NCBI GenBank assembly: GCA_023374045.1
Contig: CM041779.1
Location: forward strand, 270,974,062-271,038,061
Reading direction: 5' to 3'
Source of the DNA: Limonium bicolor
Taxonomy: Eukaryota; Streptophyta; Magnoliopsida; Caryophyllales; Plumbaginaceae
DNA length: 64,000 nucleotides
Part shown: positions 46,291-59,900 of the stretch, in pieces
How positions within the stretch are numbered: position 1 is the first letter of the stretch
Layout: each line of letters starts with the position of its first letter
Program-made: the position numbers and the translations under genes
The notes under the pieces: model-generated
Database searches by the model: none
What the model was told of the DNA's origin: nothing
What the model saw: only the letters and a program-made list of their open reading frames with translations

Positions 46291-47107
46291 ATGTTATATT
46301 AAACATTGGTTTACTCGTTTGGGCAATCTGAAGCGTTTAGCTTCATACGATATACTATACAATATGCTCTGGTCAAAGGGTCTTAACCATACCAATGGTT
46401 TAGTCTTTGCACCGAGGATTCCTATATGAGTTTATTTAACTCATAATTAATTCAGTTCTAGCCTATTAGGCTTCAAGGCATTAATAGCCATTCTTTCATA
46501 CTTACTAGGTGTATTCCATTCCTAGCTAGGGCCCACTAGCTTCTGCTGCGCGACCCTGATAACTTGGGTTACTCACCCTTCATGTTATCCTTAATGTGCT
46601 ATACATCACCTTTTTATCCCGCTATTGTGGAAATAAGGTTTACTAACAGTGTGGTATTCTTTTACCGCTGTTTGAACTCAATGAGTTTTAGATTGTAGCC
46701 AGCTCTCTGGTAATCTATTACACGTACTATTCGTACTCCCACGATTATTCCCTAAGTTCCTCCGACTTGTTGTCGGGCGAGGTTAAGTCACTACCTAGTT
46801 GTAGTGCTTCCTCTGTTGTCACTAGCTTCTGAATTACACCAGTTCTTCTGGTTCAGTACAAGTGTTCTTTGCTTGTATGACCTTGCATTCTCAATGCGTC
46901 GGTCCAAGTGACTTTCTTCAATCTTCTTTCACCTTTTTATTCCAGTGGAATTCACATCTTGTGATTGTTAGTGTGCTTACACTCTTCGTGCTTCTTAGGC
47001 CTTAGGCCGCACGGTTTGTTGCTAAGTTGGGTTAACTAACTTATGCCATGTTTGTCGGTGAAAAGATGTGCTTACTACGGTTTACATTTTCCATATTGCT
47101 AGCTATC

Positions 47108-47185
47108 CCACTAGATCATTAGCTGTACAAGGGCAATACCAAAACACTCAGTCATACAGAGTGCAGAGGCGTAAACGCTTGACAG
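47108..47185 (-). repeat. Shared ~80-bp motif in element B
   Basis: It matches the D and C copies at most positions, with one change in the loop of the CACTC/GAGTG hairpin. Confidence 0.85.
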
Positions 47186-50100
47186 TAAATCACTTATGTG
47201 ATAGGGATGAATATTCCTGCCTGTCTTCTCATACTTATACTCCGTGTCATCGTCTTACTACTTCCTCCTAGCGGTCGCTTATTGCGCACCATACTCTTAC
47301 TCATTGCATGACATCGTTTTTACTGTCTTTGTTACTGTGGTAGTTCCTCTTTACTCATTGCCATTGTCATTGGCACCATTCCTTATAGTATGAACACTGA
47401 GGGTTTCCTCTGTTCGTGTGTATGGCGGTTGTCATAGCATACCGCAATACCATTATCTTCCCCTTGTGGGGATGTTTTATTTCTATTTAGGTTTCATGTG
47501 TAGGTTAGCTTACCTCCCATTACTTCCTTATTCATGATATAGTTTGCTAAATAACTTGGTTGACCAAGGATGAAGTGATTCATCGGGTTATCGGCTCTCT
47601 TGAGCGTTGGTCATTCGTGGTGCCTAATGTGCACACTCATTGATTGTTTTTGACAATTATTGTCTCCATTGCTGAGCATTGATCATAGGCTCTAGCTAAG
47701 CGGTTTACTTTTGCATGTACATTACCGGGACATCCCCAAAACTTCAAGGGTTTTCTGGTCCCGTTCTCCTTAATTGGAGGGTATTCTATCACTAACAAGT
47801 GAAGGTTCTTGTTGAGGGGTTGTCTCCAGTCGTAGGTCTCATGATGAGGTTTACTATGTTAGTCTTTGTTTATGTACCTCCGCCATTTATACAATGGTTC
47901 ACCACATGTTTGGGTGCATAAGGAGTATACTCACTCCTTCGAGCTTCGATGCTCTTAAGCGATGTGCTTCTACAGTCCACAACCTCTTGTAGGCGTAGTG
48001 GTTTAGAAATCTCATTTCCTTATTCGTTGTCTCCCTTGGCAATACCTATATGCACAAGTTTTGTTGTTATATTAGATGGAAGCCTTTTTTCTAAGGGTTC
48101 ACATCTTCACCATATTGGTGGTCTTTGGTTAACAAGAGGTGTCTTTCCTCTGGTTTCTCGTAGTGTCCAAGTGTGGACTAGGCCATTGTCGACGTTATTA
48201 CGATTCATGTGCCTCTGTGCTACCATTGCAACAGAAGGTATGAAGGTAATTAAAAGCTTGTCAACTGTATACTAGACTGATGCTCTAGTGACAGTGATAC
48301 TGAGTTGACCATTACTCCGAGCCACTCAGGATGTTGGGTTTGAGTTGGTGGTCCTGTTGTTGATTTCTTGTCATATGAGACAATATCTCTTGCAAGTCTT
48401 ATTAGTAGATGGTGTGGGTTTTGCCACCGCTAAGGTTTACATAACATAGTCGGTTGATGGCTTTTGAGCCTTATTGCTGCAAGCTATGCTCTTTGCAAGC
48501 TGCTTATACATAATTCTACTCCTTGTATACCCCATAGGATGGAGGTATTGCTGGTCTCCATGGCGAGTCGTGACATTACGCTTCCGTTCATAGGAGGCCC
48601 TTTAGGCAATCTGGTGCTAATTAGTGCCTTCTTGAAGTTTAGGGTATTTCCCGTCATGCGAAATCCCTTCGGTGTCCTAACCGAATGTTCGTTCTAGCTC
48701 ATGTGCTCTTATAAAGACGCTTGTTCAACTGCTGTTATTTCAGACACCCTTCAAGGATTGCTCCTGGGTGCCGTTAGATCACGCCGTTACATCCGGTTAA
48801 TGTTTGTGATATGATGTGCCTACTATACCGCCTTGTGGTATTGTATTTGAGTTGTCCCTTTTAGGGTTATAACGTCTCCCGTTCTTGGGTAGACTGTTTA
48901 TACTTGCTCCCAGTGCCTAAGACTAGGTTTAATATTCTCTTTGATGGTGGATTATACCTTGCGGTAGTCTTGGGGTTGCTCTTGGGAGTTCTGTCCCGTT
49001 TGTTGAGTATTGTGGTGTTCACGTTAGGCAATTAGCTTACTGTGTGGGCTGGGTATACTTTCCAGCTATCATGTATTTATTTGGTGTCCTTCAGACATAT
49101 CCAATGTCTATACTTACTAGTCTGTGCTCTTTGCACTTTCTAATTCTTATTCTTACTTTCAGATGGATTCTCTGAATTCCTTTATACTTGATTGTCTGAG
49201 GTGTCCAGCTGCTGATTTGAACTCACTCATGGTCCGTAGAACGGAGTTGACTACTTCCCGTGTGTCGTACACTACATGTATACATACGTGGGGTACCTTG
49301 TTGATACGTTACCACTTACCTAACTATATGTCAGGCCCGCAAGCTCCTTCAGAGTGCGGTCGTCCCACATCCCATAATTGGGTACACCCGTAGTGTTCGC
49401 CACACGCCTAGGTGAAGTATTCTGTCGTCAACTCCTCTTGTATCATGGTATGATACTCACCGTAATTCTATTGGTTCGGTATTAAAATCCAAGGTTCAAA
49501 AGAAAGGTTTGCGGTTTTGAAAGAAAATTTTGGTTTTAAAATCATGGTACGGTGTTAAAAGCAGTCTCTCATGGCATAGCCATGTTTGAGTTCTTGACCG
49601 AGTCCAGCTTCTTGCTGATTGGTATGTCTTTTGTGCAATGGTCAGGCCGTCAAGCCTTTCCAAGGTTCCATTCTTCCAGTTTTTAGGATGTGTGATCCTG
49701 TAGCTGTTCTGTTACGGCACAATACATTACTATGTACTTGTGGTGTGTTAGGGTTCATCTACATGTTTCTGTCCTTACTGCACTTGCCGTGGCAAGTGCG
49801 CGGTACTGGTGGTTTTTGGGTAAACCTCTACTAGTCACGGTATGGTTTCCATCCGTGTTTGGTAGTCTTGTTGGCTCTTCCCTTGATCTTATTGATCTAT
49901 AATTGGGATACTTAATCCTTTAAGTAGTTCCTCTGTGATCTTGACATGACTGTCATTGATCGGGTACTTCTCCAATCCTTGGAGATTCCCATTTGATTTG
50001 GTTTAGCGTTATTCCTTGTTGCTCATTTAGTGGTTATTGAGCCTTAGCTTGTTTAGGCACTACTCTTGTAGCCTATCGGATTATATCCCGTGGACGCTCT

Positions 50101-50741
50101 TGTAGCTGTGTAAGATATGTCGGCCAGGTATTGTAACCTTTTGGCGTTGTGGTTTTTGGAGTTAACCGTTCCTGACTATGTCCTCAGTCAGTTGGTATAC
50201 CTCGGTGGTATTACCTAGCTACTATTGTCCCACAGACTTGTGTCTCGGGTTCCATTACTATTCCCTTTCCATTTCATTGCACGGTTAGTGCTTCTTTCCT
50301 GCTGTTGGTTGACTAGCTGGGTTTCGCGACTGCTAAGCATGTCGCCCCATGTTGTTGTAAGTTGTAGCCTCCTTACGGTTGGAGTGCTCATTCAACCGTT
50401 ATTGAGTGCGGGTATTGTTGTTCATCCGGGAATCATCTCCAGAACTTCCAATTCTTGGAATCTACCATGTGTCGAGTTCTTTCCTCTTATAGGAATATCT
50501 CACTACTGCCAGGTCGGGTTTTCCCGGATATGAGAGGACTTTCCTTCTCTCTGGCGTTCTTTTCCAAGTTATACAATGGGGAATGCGGCGGGCGGGACTG
50601 GTATTGTAGGTATCCGGTACACTCCGGTGATTCCTAATTAGCGTATCTCTAACGCTATCACTCAGCCCTTAGCCCTAAGCTTCCAATTCCTAACTCGGTA
50701 TTTCCTAGACTCGGTATTTCCAGTCATCAGAGCGATACTTC

Positions 50742-50753
50742 GCTCTGATACCA
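50742..50753 (-). other. Element B primer-binding site in a hairpin
   Basis: Sense TGGTATCAGAGC; stem ATCAGAGCG/CGCTCTGAT over 50726-50749 with a loop different from those of A and C. Confidence 0.9.
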
Positions 50754-50758
50754 CTTTT

Positions 50759-52410
50759 TGTAACACCCCTACTATTAATTTAATCATTACCGTCCAATCT
50801 CCTCGTGCTTCCCGAGTCACGCAGCGGATACATACTTACATACATCGGGTGATACAATGCCGTTAGTCACCCACGTGACTAACAAGGCTACTACTGCTAC
50901 ATACAGCATCGGTCTGATGGACCGGAATATCCGAGTACTACTTAATACAATACATACTCTCATTACATACTGGATACTACAATACTCCATTCGATACATT
51001 ACTCCATTTCAATACAATACTCCACAATTCCGTACAAGATAATACACTACGCGTACCGAGTTTACTAGGTTCCAAAATCAATACAGTACTTCTCCCCGAA
51101 TTCATACACACTCACTAGAAGTCAATCTGCTACCCATTCCTCACAAACTAAATACTTCTAATTACAAGGCGCGCCACCGGTCTCTTACCTTGGCCGTATT
51201 CGCTCCGGGTACCTGCACACTAAAAATGTTCCCCCGAGGGGGTCAGCTTTCGCTGAATATGATAACCGCATACCCCGCGTACTAGCGAGGGTACGCCGAC
51301 CATTTGGTCGAATACATGCAATTCATTTTGCATTACATACATGCATACATACTTTCATACATACATACATACATGCTTTCATTCACGGTACTACAATACT
51401 ACACAAGGTACACATACATACGTACAGTACAATACATGCTTGGAAGACAATACAAGTCAACCAATACTTACTTACCATCCTCCAGAATACACATACACAA
51501 TACATACTCGTTACATACTCAATACGCAATACGGAGATACACTTCTCCAATTCATACAGAAGGCTTGTTAGCTTCTTTACACACCCGGGTTAATCGGGTG
51601 TTCAATACTCATTTACTCAAGGTCAATGACTTACAACAGTCAAGACCAATACACATACGATACTTACTTCTTACATACTTTACTTCCAGTTAAGTCGGTA
51701 TGACCTCCGGGCAGGGAATACTACTTCCCACCACCGGGCTTTAGGGTGGCCCACTAATCCAGGATACTACCCATACAAAGGGAATTGGTCCAAGGAAAAG
51801 ATCATAGCCAGGATTCGGTTCCAACCTCTTGTGGTTCCTTATCCTCACGCGTGGCCGAAACTATATCGGACTTCTACTCATTCCATTTACTCATTACTCA
51901 TGTTAGGAGTTAGATTGTTAGGAATTAGTAGAAGTCAGTACTTCATTTCCATACATCCATACAATACACAAGTACACATTACATTCTCATACCCTTCATT
52001 CTCATTCATACATTTCATGAATTATACAAACTAAATGTTCCAGAAGATACAATCAAGAACAAAATAGTTCAGACACAATTAAGTGCATTACAATTCCGAT
52101 TCGTGCATTTATCTTATTGGTGATCACATAAGCACACAAATCGGGGTAACCAGGTTAGGATACAGAGCATGAAGAAATCATACCTTTTACCGGAATTTAC
52201 TTTACCATGTCACCTCACACTCCTCGGGTTGTTCTCGAACCACTGACAACATTTCAAGTGGTTCTATTAATATTAAGATACTATGGTATGTAAAACTAAT
52301 ACTCCTGTAATTAACCCCGTTATCCACTAACTTTAGTTTTCTCAAGTGTGCTCAACTTTCTTACCTTCATTACTTTAGCACTAACGCCTTACTCATGCAT
52401 ATATATTAGT

Positions 52411-52443
<33 letters not shown>

Positions 52444-54943
52444 CTATTATGTATTATCTCTCTCTCTGTTCTCTCTATCTGTATATATCTCTCTGTATAT
52501 GTATTCTTTATGTATTTATCTCTTTTCTTTAATTTTTTTTTTTTTTTTCAAAGGCCGACCGCCCACTCTGGGTAGGTCGCCTGGGTGGGTCGGCTGCAGA
52601 GAGTACCCGGGTTACAGAATTCGGCCCGACCGACCCAGTCTGGGTAGGTCGCCTGGGTAGGTCGGCTGCAGAACCCATTTTAATTATCTACTTTGGACTC
52701 CAAATTCACCTCAATTCTCACCCAATCTTTTCCTACTCATTTCCACATGTTTCCTACATGTTTAAACACCATTTAAATCCTCTAATTCACCTTAGTTCAT
52801 CCATCAAATTCATTTCTAAATCCATCAATCCACTTACACAATTTTCCTCACTTCATTCCAGCACTTATACCAATTTTCTTTCTTCATTGCTACAGATTTT
52901 TAAAACTCAATTCTCCCATCCAATACTTCTACTACCAATACCATTACTAGCATCCCAAATACATTTCCAAGCAATTACAACATCTATACCCAAGTCCAAC
53001 ATTCATTTTACTAAGTCTTGTACTCTCATTCTTCCTAATTCCTCCAATGAAATCCAATACCTCTTGCTACAGATTTTGTTTTCTTCTCTCTGCTACAGAT
53101 TTTTCCCTCAACTCTTATACTCCAATACTCCCTTGCATAGTGCTACTATTAGCATCTTAAATACCTTACTCATATCCTAGTTCCATCCTCTTAACAACCT
53201 CATATCCAAATCTGTTTCAAGATACTAAACACTCCTTTTTAAACTCTCCAAATACACCTAGCTACCACCTAGGTTACTTCCTCTTCTTAAACACTTAAGT
53301 CCTCTCATTCCTACACAAAATTTGACATAGTCTCCCCTATAATTCTTACTTTGCTCACACACTACTTCAGCTCACAATGGCTCATTTTCACAACCTTTTT
53401 ATACCACACATTATACTCACATTTCAACTCCACTACAACACCATCAAATTCCTGCACATACACATTCTATACCCAATGTTTTCCCAAATTTTTAAACATC
53501 ATTTAAAACTTCAAAACTGTTACAATATCATTCCTCATTATACTACAACATACTTACTACTCATTACTCAATACATTACTCATTTTTACTACTCAAAAAC
53601 TGTTACAATACAATACACAAACCAACCCAAGGTAAGAGTATTTTACCTTGTCTTGTTAATTTCTCTTTCTTTCCTTTCCTTCTCTTCTTCCTTCTTTCTT
53701 TCTTCCTTGTTCTCGGTTTTTGCTCAAGGAATAGGCAATGCTACAGCACCCCATACCAATACACACAACTACTTAGTACTCATTTTATACTAACCCTAGA
53801 ATTTAGATGTTTTAGAGTTTAGAAAAGAGTTACCTTCCCACCAATGAATGAAGTTCTTGTCTAGCAAGAGAGCAAGATTCCTAGCCCTTAAGAGAAGCCA
53901 AAATCGGCTGGAATGCAAAGAGCAAAGCAAGGCTTACTTTGAATTTTCGTTTTGCAAATGAGGGCTAGAAAAAGATGGGTTTTCAAGAATGTTTTTACCT
54001 CAAAATGACAAGGAGGTGAAGGTGCTTCTAGTGGTGGTACTCAAGCTCCAAATGCAGCACACCCATGGAGATGAAGTTGGTTGTTTTCGATTTTTGAAAG
54101 GAGGAAAGTGTTCTCCTTTGCAAGGGGATTCCAATGATATAATTTTTATTGAATTTGGACAAGATTTGAGTGCTCAAAGAGAGGAGAGAAGGAGAGGGCT
54201 GTAGGGGCTTCAACAAATAGCCATTGTCATCGCAGGAGGAGGAGAAAATGAAGAGAGGAGGAGGGTGAGTACGTGAGTGAGGGAGTGTGGTAGGAGAGAG
54301 AGTGTTTTTTTTCTCTTTATTTACTTTAGTTGTCTTTTAGTAAATAAGAAGACAACAAATAGAGTGTGAGAGGGGGGTCCAATCGGTTACTCGCATGCCC
54401 CTCTACAGATTTTGCTTTTTATTTGCAAAAGTGGACACACTAACTTTGCTTATTTGCATTCTCACCCCACAACTTCCCGGTTATTACAGTTTTTACAAAC
54501 CGGAACCCGTTTTCCGGAATTTTCTCGTTTAATTATTTTTTTATTGATTATTAAGCTTCCATAAATGCTTAATAATTATTATTTAATGATTCACAATTTT
54601 TACGGGTCTGTTTGACCACTTAAAGTCCCGTTCTCGGGTTTTCTCGAAAAACGTGCGCTAAAGTTCTATTAGCGTTTTAATGTATTATTTGGATCCATTT
54701 TCTTCGGGAATTGTTCCCTTAATTTATTTAGGCCTTATTAAGGCTTTAAAATCCATATAATACGCTAACCGAGGTCTCATACCTCCTATGGTTATTAACG
54801 CTTATTTAGCGTTTTTCGCTTTTTAAGCGTTTCTGTATTTCTTTTGGATTTATTTTCCTTGCCAATATTACTTAGGCGTCATTAGGCCCTTAAATACGTA
54901 TTGAATTAATTTTAATCCCTATATTTAAGTTCGGGGTATTTCA
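50759..54943 (-). mobile_element. Element B 5' LTR
   Basis: 4185 bp, highly similar to the left copy. The microsatellite differs in length and composition (52400-52550, with CT-rich repeats here). Near the sense 3' end, small indels separate the copies. Confidence 0.92.
52553..52672. repeat. Imperfect-palindrome array in element B 5' LTR
   Basis: Same two units with small differences from the left LTR. Confidence 0.85.
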
Positions 54944-54948
54944 CTCTT

Positions 54949-56859
54949 TGATTCCTAAATCCTTCATAGTGATGTCTAAGCCATTATAAGTCATTAAAAT
55001 ACCTTAATCTCACCCTTTTTCATCAAGACAATCTTTAAAGCTTCCTAGTACTTCCTTAGTCATAAAATCTCCTTAGAACATCTTAGACACTTAAGTTCTC
55101 CTTTAAATTTTGCCATGGGTTCTCTAGTATATACTACATCCTAACACTTGGTTTTTCTCCATCAACCAACCAATATCACTCAAATTCTTATCACAACACC
55201 TTAACACACAATTTACACCAAAACTACACACATCATATAGTGTATAAACTTTTAAATGCTTGGCACTTAGGCCCTTAAATGACAATAATCTTAACCACTG
55301 AATTTCCACATATATTTGCCTTTAACCTGCGAATACACACAACAAGGCTCCCATTGAAATAAAATGCTTCTTGTAATTCACCTTGATATTCTTAAACTAT
55401 CTCTTTTTCCTCATTTGCCTTAGTCACAAGTTCACAATCATGATCATTGTTTCTCCTAGGTCATATATAGCCCTATTCTAATGTAAACTCTACACTAAAC
55501 TCATCACATATCTAAATCCCATTCCCTTAAACAATAAAACACCTTAAGGTAAGTAATTTACCTTGTTCTTTTACAAGCTTTAAAAACTTTCTTCCTTAGG
55601 TTTTTCCTTGCTCAATCTTGGTCACCAATATATATCTCCTAGCCAATGTTCTAACCAATATCCAATGACTCCAATGAGTACTAGATAATACATTAACCCT
55701 AAGGAACAAACCCTGGGTTAAAAATGTGCTTTAAGGTATTAAGGTGATTGTTTTACCTTAGTTTCTCAAGACAAGCTTGGATATGAAGCAAGAAGGACCT
55801 CCTCAATCCTTTGAAGAGTAGAAAACAAGCTAGAACAAGGCATTAAAATGAAGCCTCATGAGCATGCATTTTCGGTCAAGAAGAAAAGTGATGGAAACCT
55901 AGATTTTCTTACACTTTCTTTACCTTAAGAGAATGGAGAAGCCAATGGAGTCTCCAAACTTGAATTTCCTCCTCTAATGGTGGTTTGGCTTGGCACCAAA
56001 TCAAAGCTCTTGAAGTTTTGAAAAGATAGAAAGAGAGAGCTTGAGCTAACTAAGAGGAATATGTAATTTGTTTTGGTTTTGGAGCTAAAATGAGTAAGTA
56101 GTGTACAAAGGAAGGTGGAGCTAGCATGGGGATGTTCTTCACGTTAATGGAGAAGGGATAGAGCAGCTCAAAACCGTGGGAACAAGAGAGAATGAAGAGG
56201 TGAGGAGAGAGGTGAGTAAAAGGTAGGATATTTATCTTATAAAGTAAATAGTAGTTTTGCTTTATAATTCTTTGTTTACTTAATAACTAATAAAGGTGGT
56301 GACTCGCCTTGTAAAAACCGGCCCCCATTAAGTAACAAGGGGTACTTAAGTCTTTGTTGACCAAATATCTTACTTATATTGACTTATGTTATAAACTAGC
56401 TTAATTAAATTACTATTCACAAAACAAGGCACATTGTTGTGAAATTTTTGATTTCCCATTGATATAGACTTCCAAATGTGATACTATATAGTACACATGT
56501 TAATTAAAGAGTAATGATGGACATTTAGCCATTCAAAACTCATTTACAAGACAATTTTTCAAAAATGTGCTTTAAGACTCCTTAAAGCACATTTTGTGTT
56601 TTAACTTGTTTTCAAGCTTGGTTTTCTTTGGTAATTGATTTAAAATGACCATTAGGATATTACTAAGGTCTTAGAACAATATTGGGTACTCTCCCAAGTA
56701 TCTCCAAGCTTAGAGCACGTTTTTGCTTAAACTGCTCTTTTGGTGTTTCCTTATGTTTTCTTTGATTAGAAATGTTTCTTAATGTTTCTAAGGCATTATT
56801 TAGCCTCCTTATAACTTAGTTTATCTTTTAAACACCATCTCTAAGTTTGGGGTATTTCA
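54949..56859 (-). mobile_element. Element A 5' LTR, distal (U3) part
   Basis: It is homologous to 8396-10308 of the intact LTR copy and resumes after the right CTCTT duplication of element B (54944-54948). Together with 38528-40753 it rebuilds a 4137-bp LTR. It ends with CA followed by the CAAAA duplication. Confidence 0.92.
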
Positions 56860-56864
56860 CAAAA

Positions 56865-56963
56865 TCTTTCTATTACTACAACGAGCCGTGTAACTCACGC
56901 AACTCGTGCCTCCAAACGCGCCAAAACCCAAGAGGAAACTCCACAAAAAGCCCATTCCACACC
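56865..56963 (+). pseudogene. Copia post-pol (env-like) ORF, continuation
   Basis: After the right target duplication of element A (CAAAA, 56860-56864) the interrupted frame continues open for 33 codons (it includes TTTSRVTHATRASKRAKTQ) until LTR E starts at 56964. The in-frame continuity across a 50.7-kb insertion supports both the ORF and the insertion boundaries. Confidence 0.55.
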
Positions 56964-59900
56964 TGAAATACCCCGAACTTAATTGGGATGATTAAATTAC
57001 TCTAATATGACATTTGAGGGCCTATTAGTGCCTAATGAATTTTGGTAAAGGAAATAAATCCAAAAGAAAAGAGAAAACGCTTAAAAAGTGAAAAACGCAA
57101 AAATGAGCGTTACGTGACCATAGGTGGAATACGACCTCAACAAGGGTATTAGATAGATTTCCAAGGCTTAATAATGCCTAAATGATATACGGGAACAATT
57201 CCCGAAGAAAACGGATCCATAAAATGAATTAAAAACGCTAATAAAGCTTTAGCGCACATTTTTCAAGAAAACCTGAAAACGTGACTTTGAGTGGTCAAGT
57301 GAACCCGTAAAAAATTATAGTTCATCAAATAACTATAAATAAACATTAACGGAAGCTTAATAACCATTAAAATTAAAGAAACGAGAAAAATCCGGAAAGC
57401 GGGCCCGGATAGTGAATAATGCTAAAACCGGGCAAATTAACGAGCGTTTTCTGTAAAAGATGAAAAACACTCCAGCTTACATGTATAGTGGGGGCCGATT
57501 TTGTAGTTGGTCATCTCCCTCACATACACCTAATTGACTAGAAAAGAAAGGAAGAAGGAAACGTAAAGAAGGAAAGAAAAAGTACATAAGTAAAAACACT
57601 CTCTCTCCTCCCTCGTTTCTCTTTTCCTCCTCTCTTTCCTTTCTTCTTTATTCCCTGCCGTCCTCCCTTCCCCACCATGGCTGTCGATTTTCTCCTCTCT
57701 TCTCCCATGGCTTCTTGCCATTCTCTTCCTTGTACAAGATTTATTAAAGCTCCAAATGCAAAAATAAACACATATTCTTGCTCCTCTCACCAAGCTCTAT
57801 CTTTCTCTCTTTTCAAAATCCCAAAAGGATGAACTTCATCTCCATGGGTATATCCCATTTGAAGAGAAAGCTACCTTTGCTTGAAGCTTGGAGTCTTCTC
57901 TTTCTCCTAAGGTAAAACGATTCATGAAAAACTCATTTGTCCTCCTTCCATTTGGTGGCCAATTTTTCTCCCATGTAATGCCTTGTTTTCTCTCTTTGTT
58001 TGAGCATTATTTCAACCTTCCAATGGTCGTGGAATCATCTTCTTGAATCAAGGGCTAAAACCCCTCCTAGAACTCCAAAGGTAAACCCTAGAATTTTGTG
58101 CTTTGAGCCTTTCATTGAATTAGAACTTTTTCCAAGGGTTAGGAGTTTAAATATGCCCATTTTGTGTTCTTTGAATGTTGGGATGGAGTTTGGCAACTCC
58201 ATTGCCCACTTGACCAAAATTGAGAAGAGGAAGAGGAAGAGGAGAATTGAAATGGGAACTTGGAAAACTTAAGGTAAGAATTCCACCTTAATGTTTATTT
58301 TGATTGTTTTAGAACTTGGGATGGGTAATTAAATGAATGAAACCAAAATTTGTGCTAGTAATGTGTTTGGTGAAAGTTTGAGAGAAAATTGTAAATTGAT
58401 GTTTGAATTAAGGGCCTAGGTGCCAAGCTTTTGGGTTATTGTGTTATATTGTGCTTTATGAGATTTGGATGAGGTTGGTGAATTATTGTGTGCTGGTAGG
58501 ACCCTTTAAGGGTGTGGCTAGTTTAGGATTGATTTCGGTGAGAATGGATGAGTTTGGATATGTTAGGTTTATGGAGAGACTATGGCGAAATTTCGGTAGA
58601 AAATAAGCATTTTAGGTGACTTTGACAATGGGAGAACTTAGGTGTTCATTTGGGTTGAGTTGAGTTGATTGATAACCATGGAATGGTAAAGGGAGAATGG
58701 ATTGGAGAGAGAGACAAAAATCTATAGCAAATGGGTGTTGTAGTGCATTGGGATAACAGGTAATGAGTTAGTGTGCAAGACTTAGAGAATGAGAGTTGAA
58801 CTTAGGTATAGCTAATGCAAATGTCTAGGAGGATGTGGTGATGGTCAATAAATGATTTGGTAAGGTGGTAGAAGATTTTAAACTATCAAGAAGAAGTAGA
58901 AATGCACAAGTGTACAAAATGCAAAAATGTGAGAAGTGAAATTGTAGAATTTAAGCAAGAATTGAGGCAAGGATTTGACCAATGGTTTGAGGAGGTTTAG
59001 AGTATGTTTTGAGGTGTTTAAATGTGTAGAAAACATGTGGAAAGATTAGGGAATGATTAGGTGTGGATTAAGGGTTGATTTGGGCTGAAAATGTACAAGT
59101 GTAGCAGGTTTTAGCAGGGTCCGGGACTTGGTCCTTGGACAAAGTCCCGGACCACCCCTAAATTATTGCCGAGAATTGGGTTCCATGCCTGGTCTGGGAC
59201 TTGAGCCATGTACAAGGTCCCGGACCACCCATTTTATTCTAGTCGAAAGTTGAGTCCTTGCTTGGTCCGGGACTTAGGGTAAGGACTAAGTCCCGGACCA
59301 CCCCCTGAAATTGACCGTGAGTGTTTTAAAGTGTCTAAAACATGGGGGATTGATTGGTATTGGTTTTAGATGTTGTTTAGGAGTTGTTTAGTGACATATA
59401 AATGTCCTAAGAAGCTTAAACAAGATTGAGAAGTGAATGAGGAAGTTGTGAGTTTAAGAACACATGAACAAAACTAAGGAACGACGGGATAACAGGGTTA
59501 ATTACGGGAGTATTAGTTTTACATAGCGTAGTAGCTTAAATTAATATAAATGTTTGAAACGTTATCAGTGGATCAAAAGTAAACCGAGGAACATAAGGCG
59601 ACCCGGTAAAGTTAAACCATGGTGTAAGGTATGAATTTCTCATGCCCCGTATGCTAACGGTGTTACTCTGATTTGTGTGCTTGTGTTATCACCTAAACAA
59701 GATAAATGCACGAATCGGACTGTTTGTACTTACTTGTGCTTGTAATGTAGTGTGCCTTGTCAGACTGTATGTTGAAATTGAAGTTTGTATAATTCATGAA
59801 ATGTGTGATTGTGGATGAAGTGCTTGTATGTTGAATGTGTACTATAGTTCGACTCATAGTTAAGTCTTGTTTGATTAGTGACACAAAGAAAGAGTCATGT

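Larger units (their letters stand above)
44919..50741 (-). other. Element B interior, non-coding
   Basis: 5.8 kb without a convincing ORF on either strand. Sense order of landmarks: an ACTTGC/GCAAGT hairpin (49778-49800), the GGGACGACCGCACTC block (about 49215-49380), the shared ~80-bp motif (47108-47185) and the second polypurine tract (46243-46290). The same order is found in element C. The rest is unique here and I see no gene in it. Confidence 0.7.
40754..54943 (-). mobile_element. Element B: LTR element without gag or pol (LARD-like)
   Basis: TG at 40754, CA at 54943, duplication CTCTT at 40749-40753 and 54944-54948, inside the 5' LTR of element A. Two LTRs of 4150 and 4185 bp, minus orientation, with PPT next to the left LTR and PBS next to the right. 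The 5.8-kb interior has no readable gag, protease, RT or integrase. LTR ends, PBS hairpin and internal landmarks match the gypsy elements here, so it is a non-autonomous relative that must borrow all proteins. Confidence 0.92.
6170..56859 (-). mobile_element. Element A: Ty3/gypsy chromovirus carrying an AlkB domain, nested
   Basis: The element is bounded by TG at 6170 and CA at 56859 with the perfect 5-bp duplication CAAAA at 6165-6169 and 56860-56864. It lies on the minus strand: the 3' LTR is at left (6170-10308), the polypurine tract at 10310-10322, pol, the AlkB domain and gag follow, the PBS is at 38511-38522 and the 5' LTR at right. Removing elements B and C leaves about 14.6 kb. A C-terminal chromodomain and a 4.1-kb LTR fit the Tekay/Del chromovirus group. 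The two LTRs look alike with scattered differences. The copy is dead: stops in gag and integrase and frameshifts near the pol end. Confidence 0.93.

Noticed and set aside
57530..57793. Arg/Glu/Lys-rich 87-codon minus-strand ORF
   Set aside because: It is a purine-rich strand inside LTR E, with no motif and no conservation in the related B LTRs.
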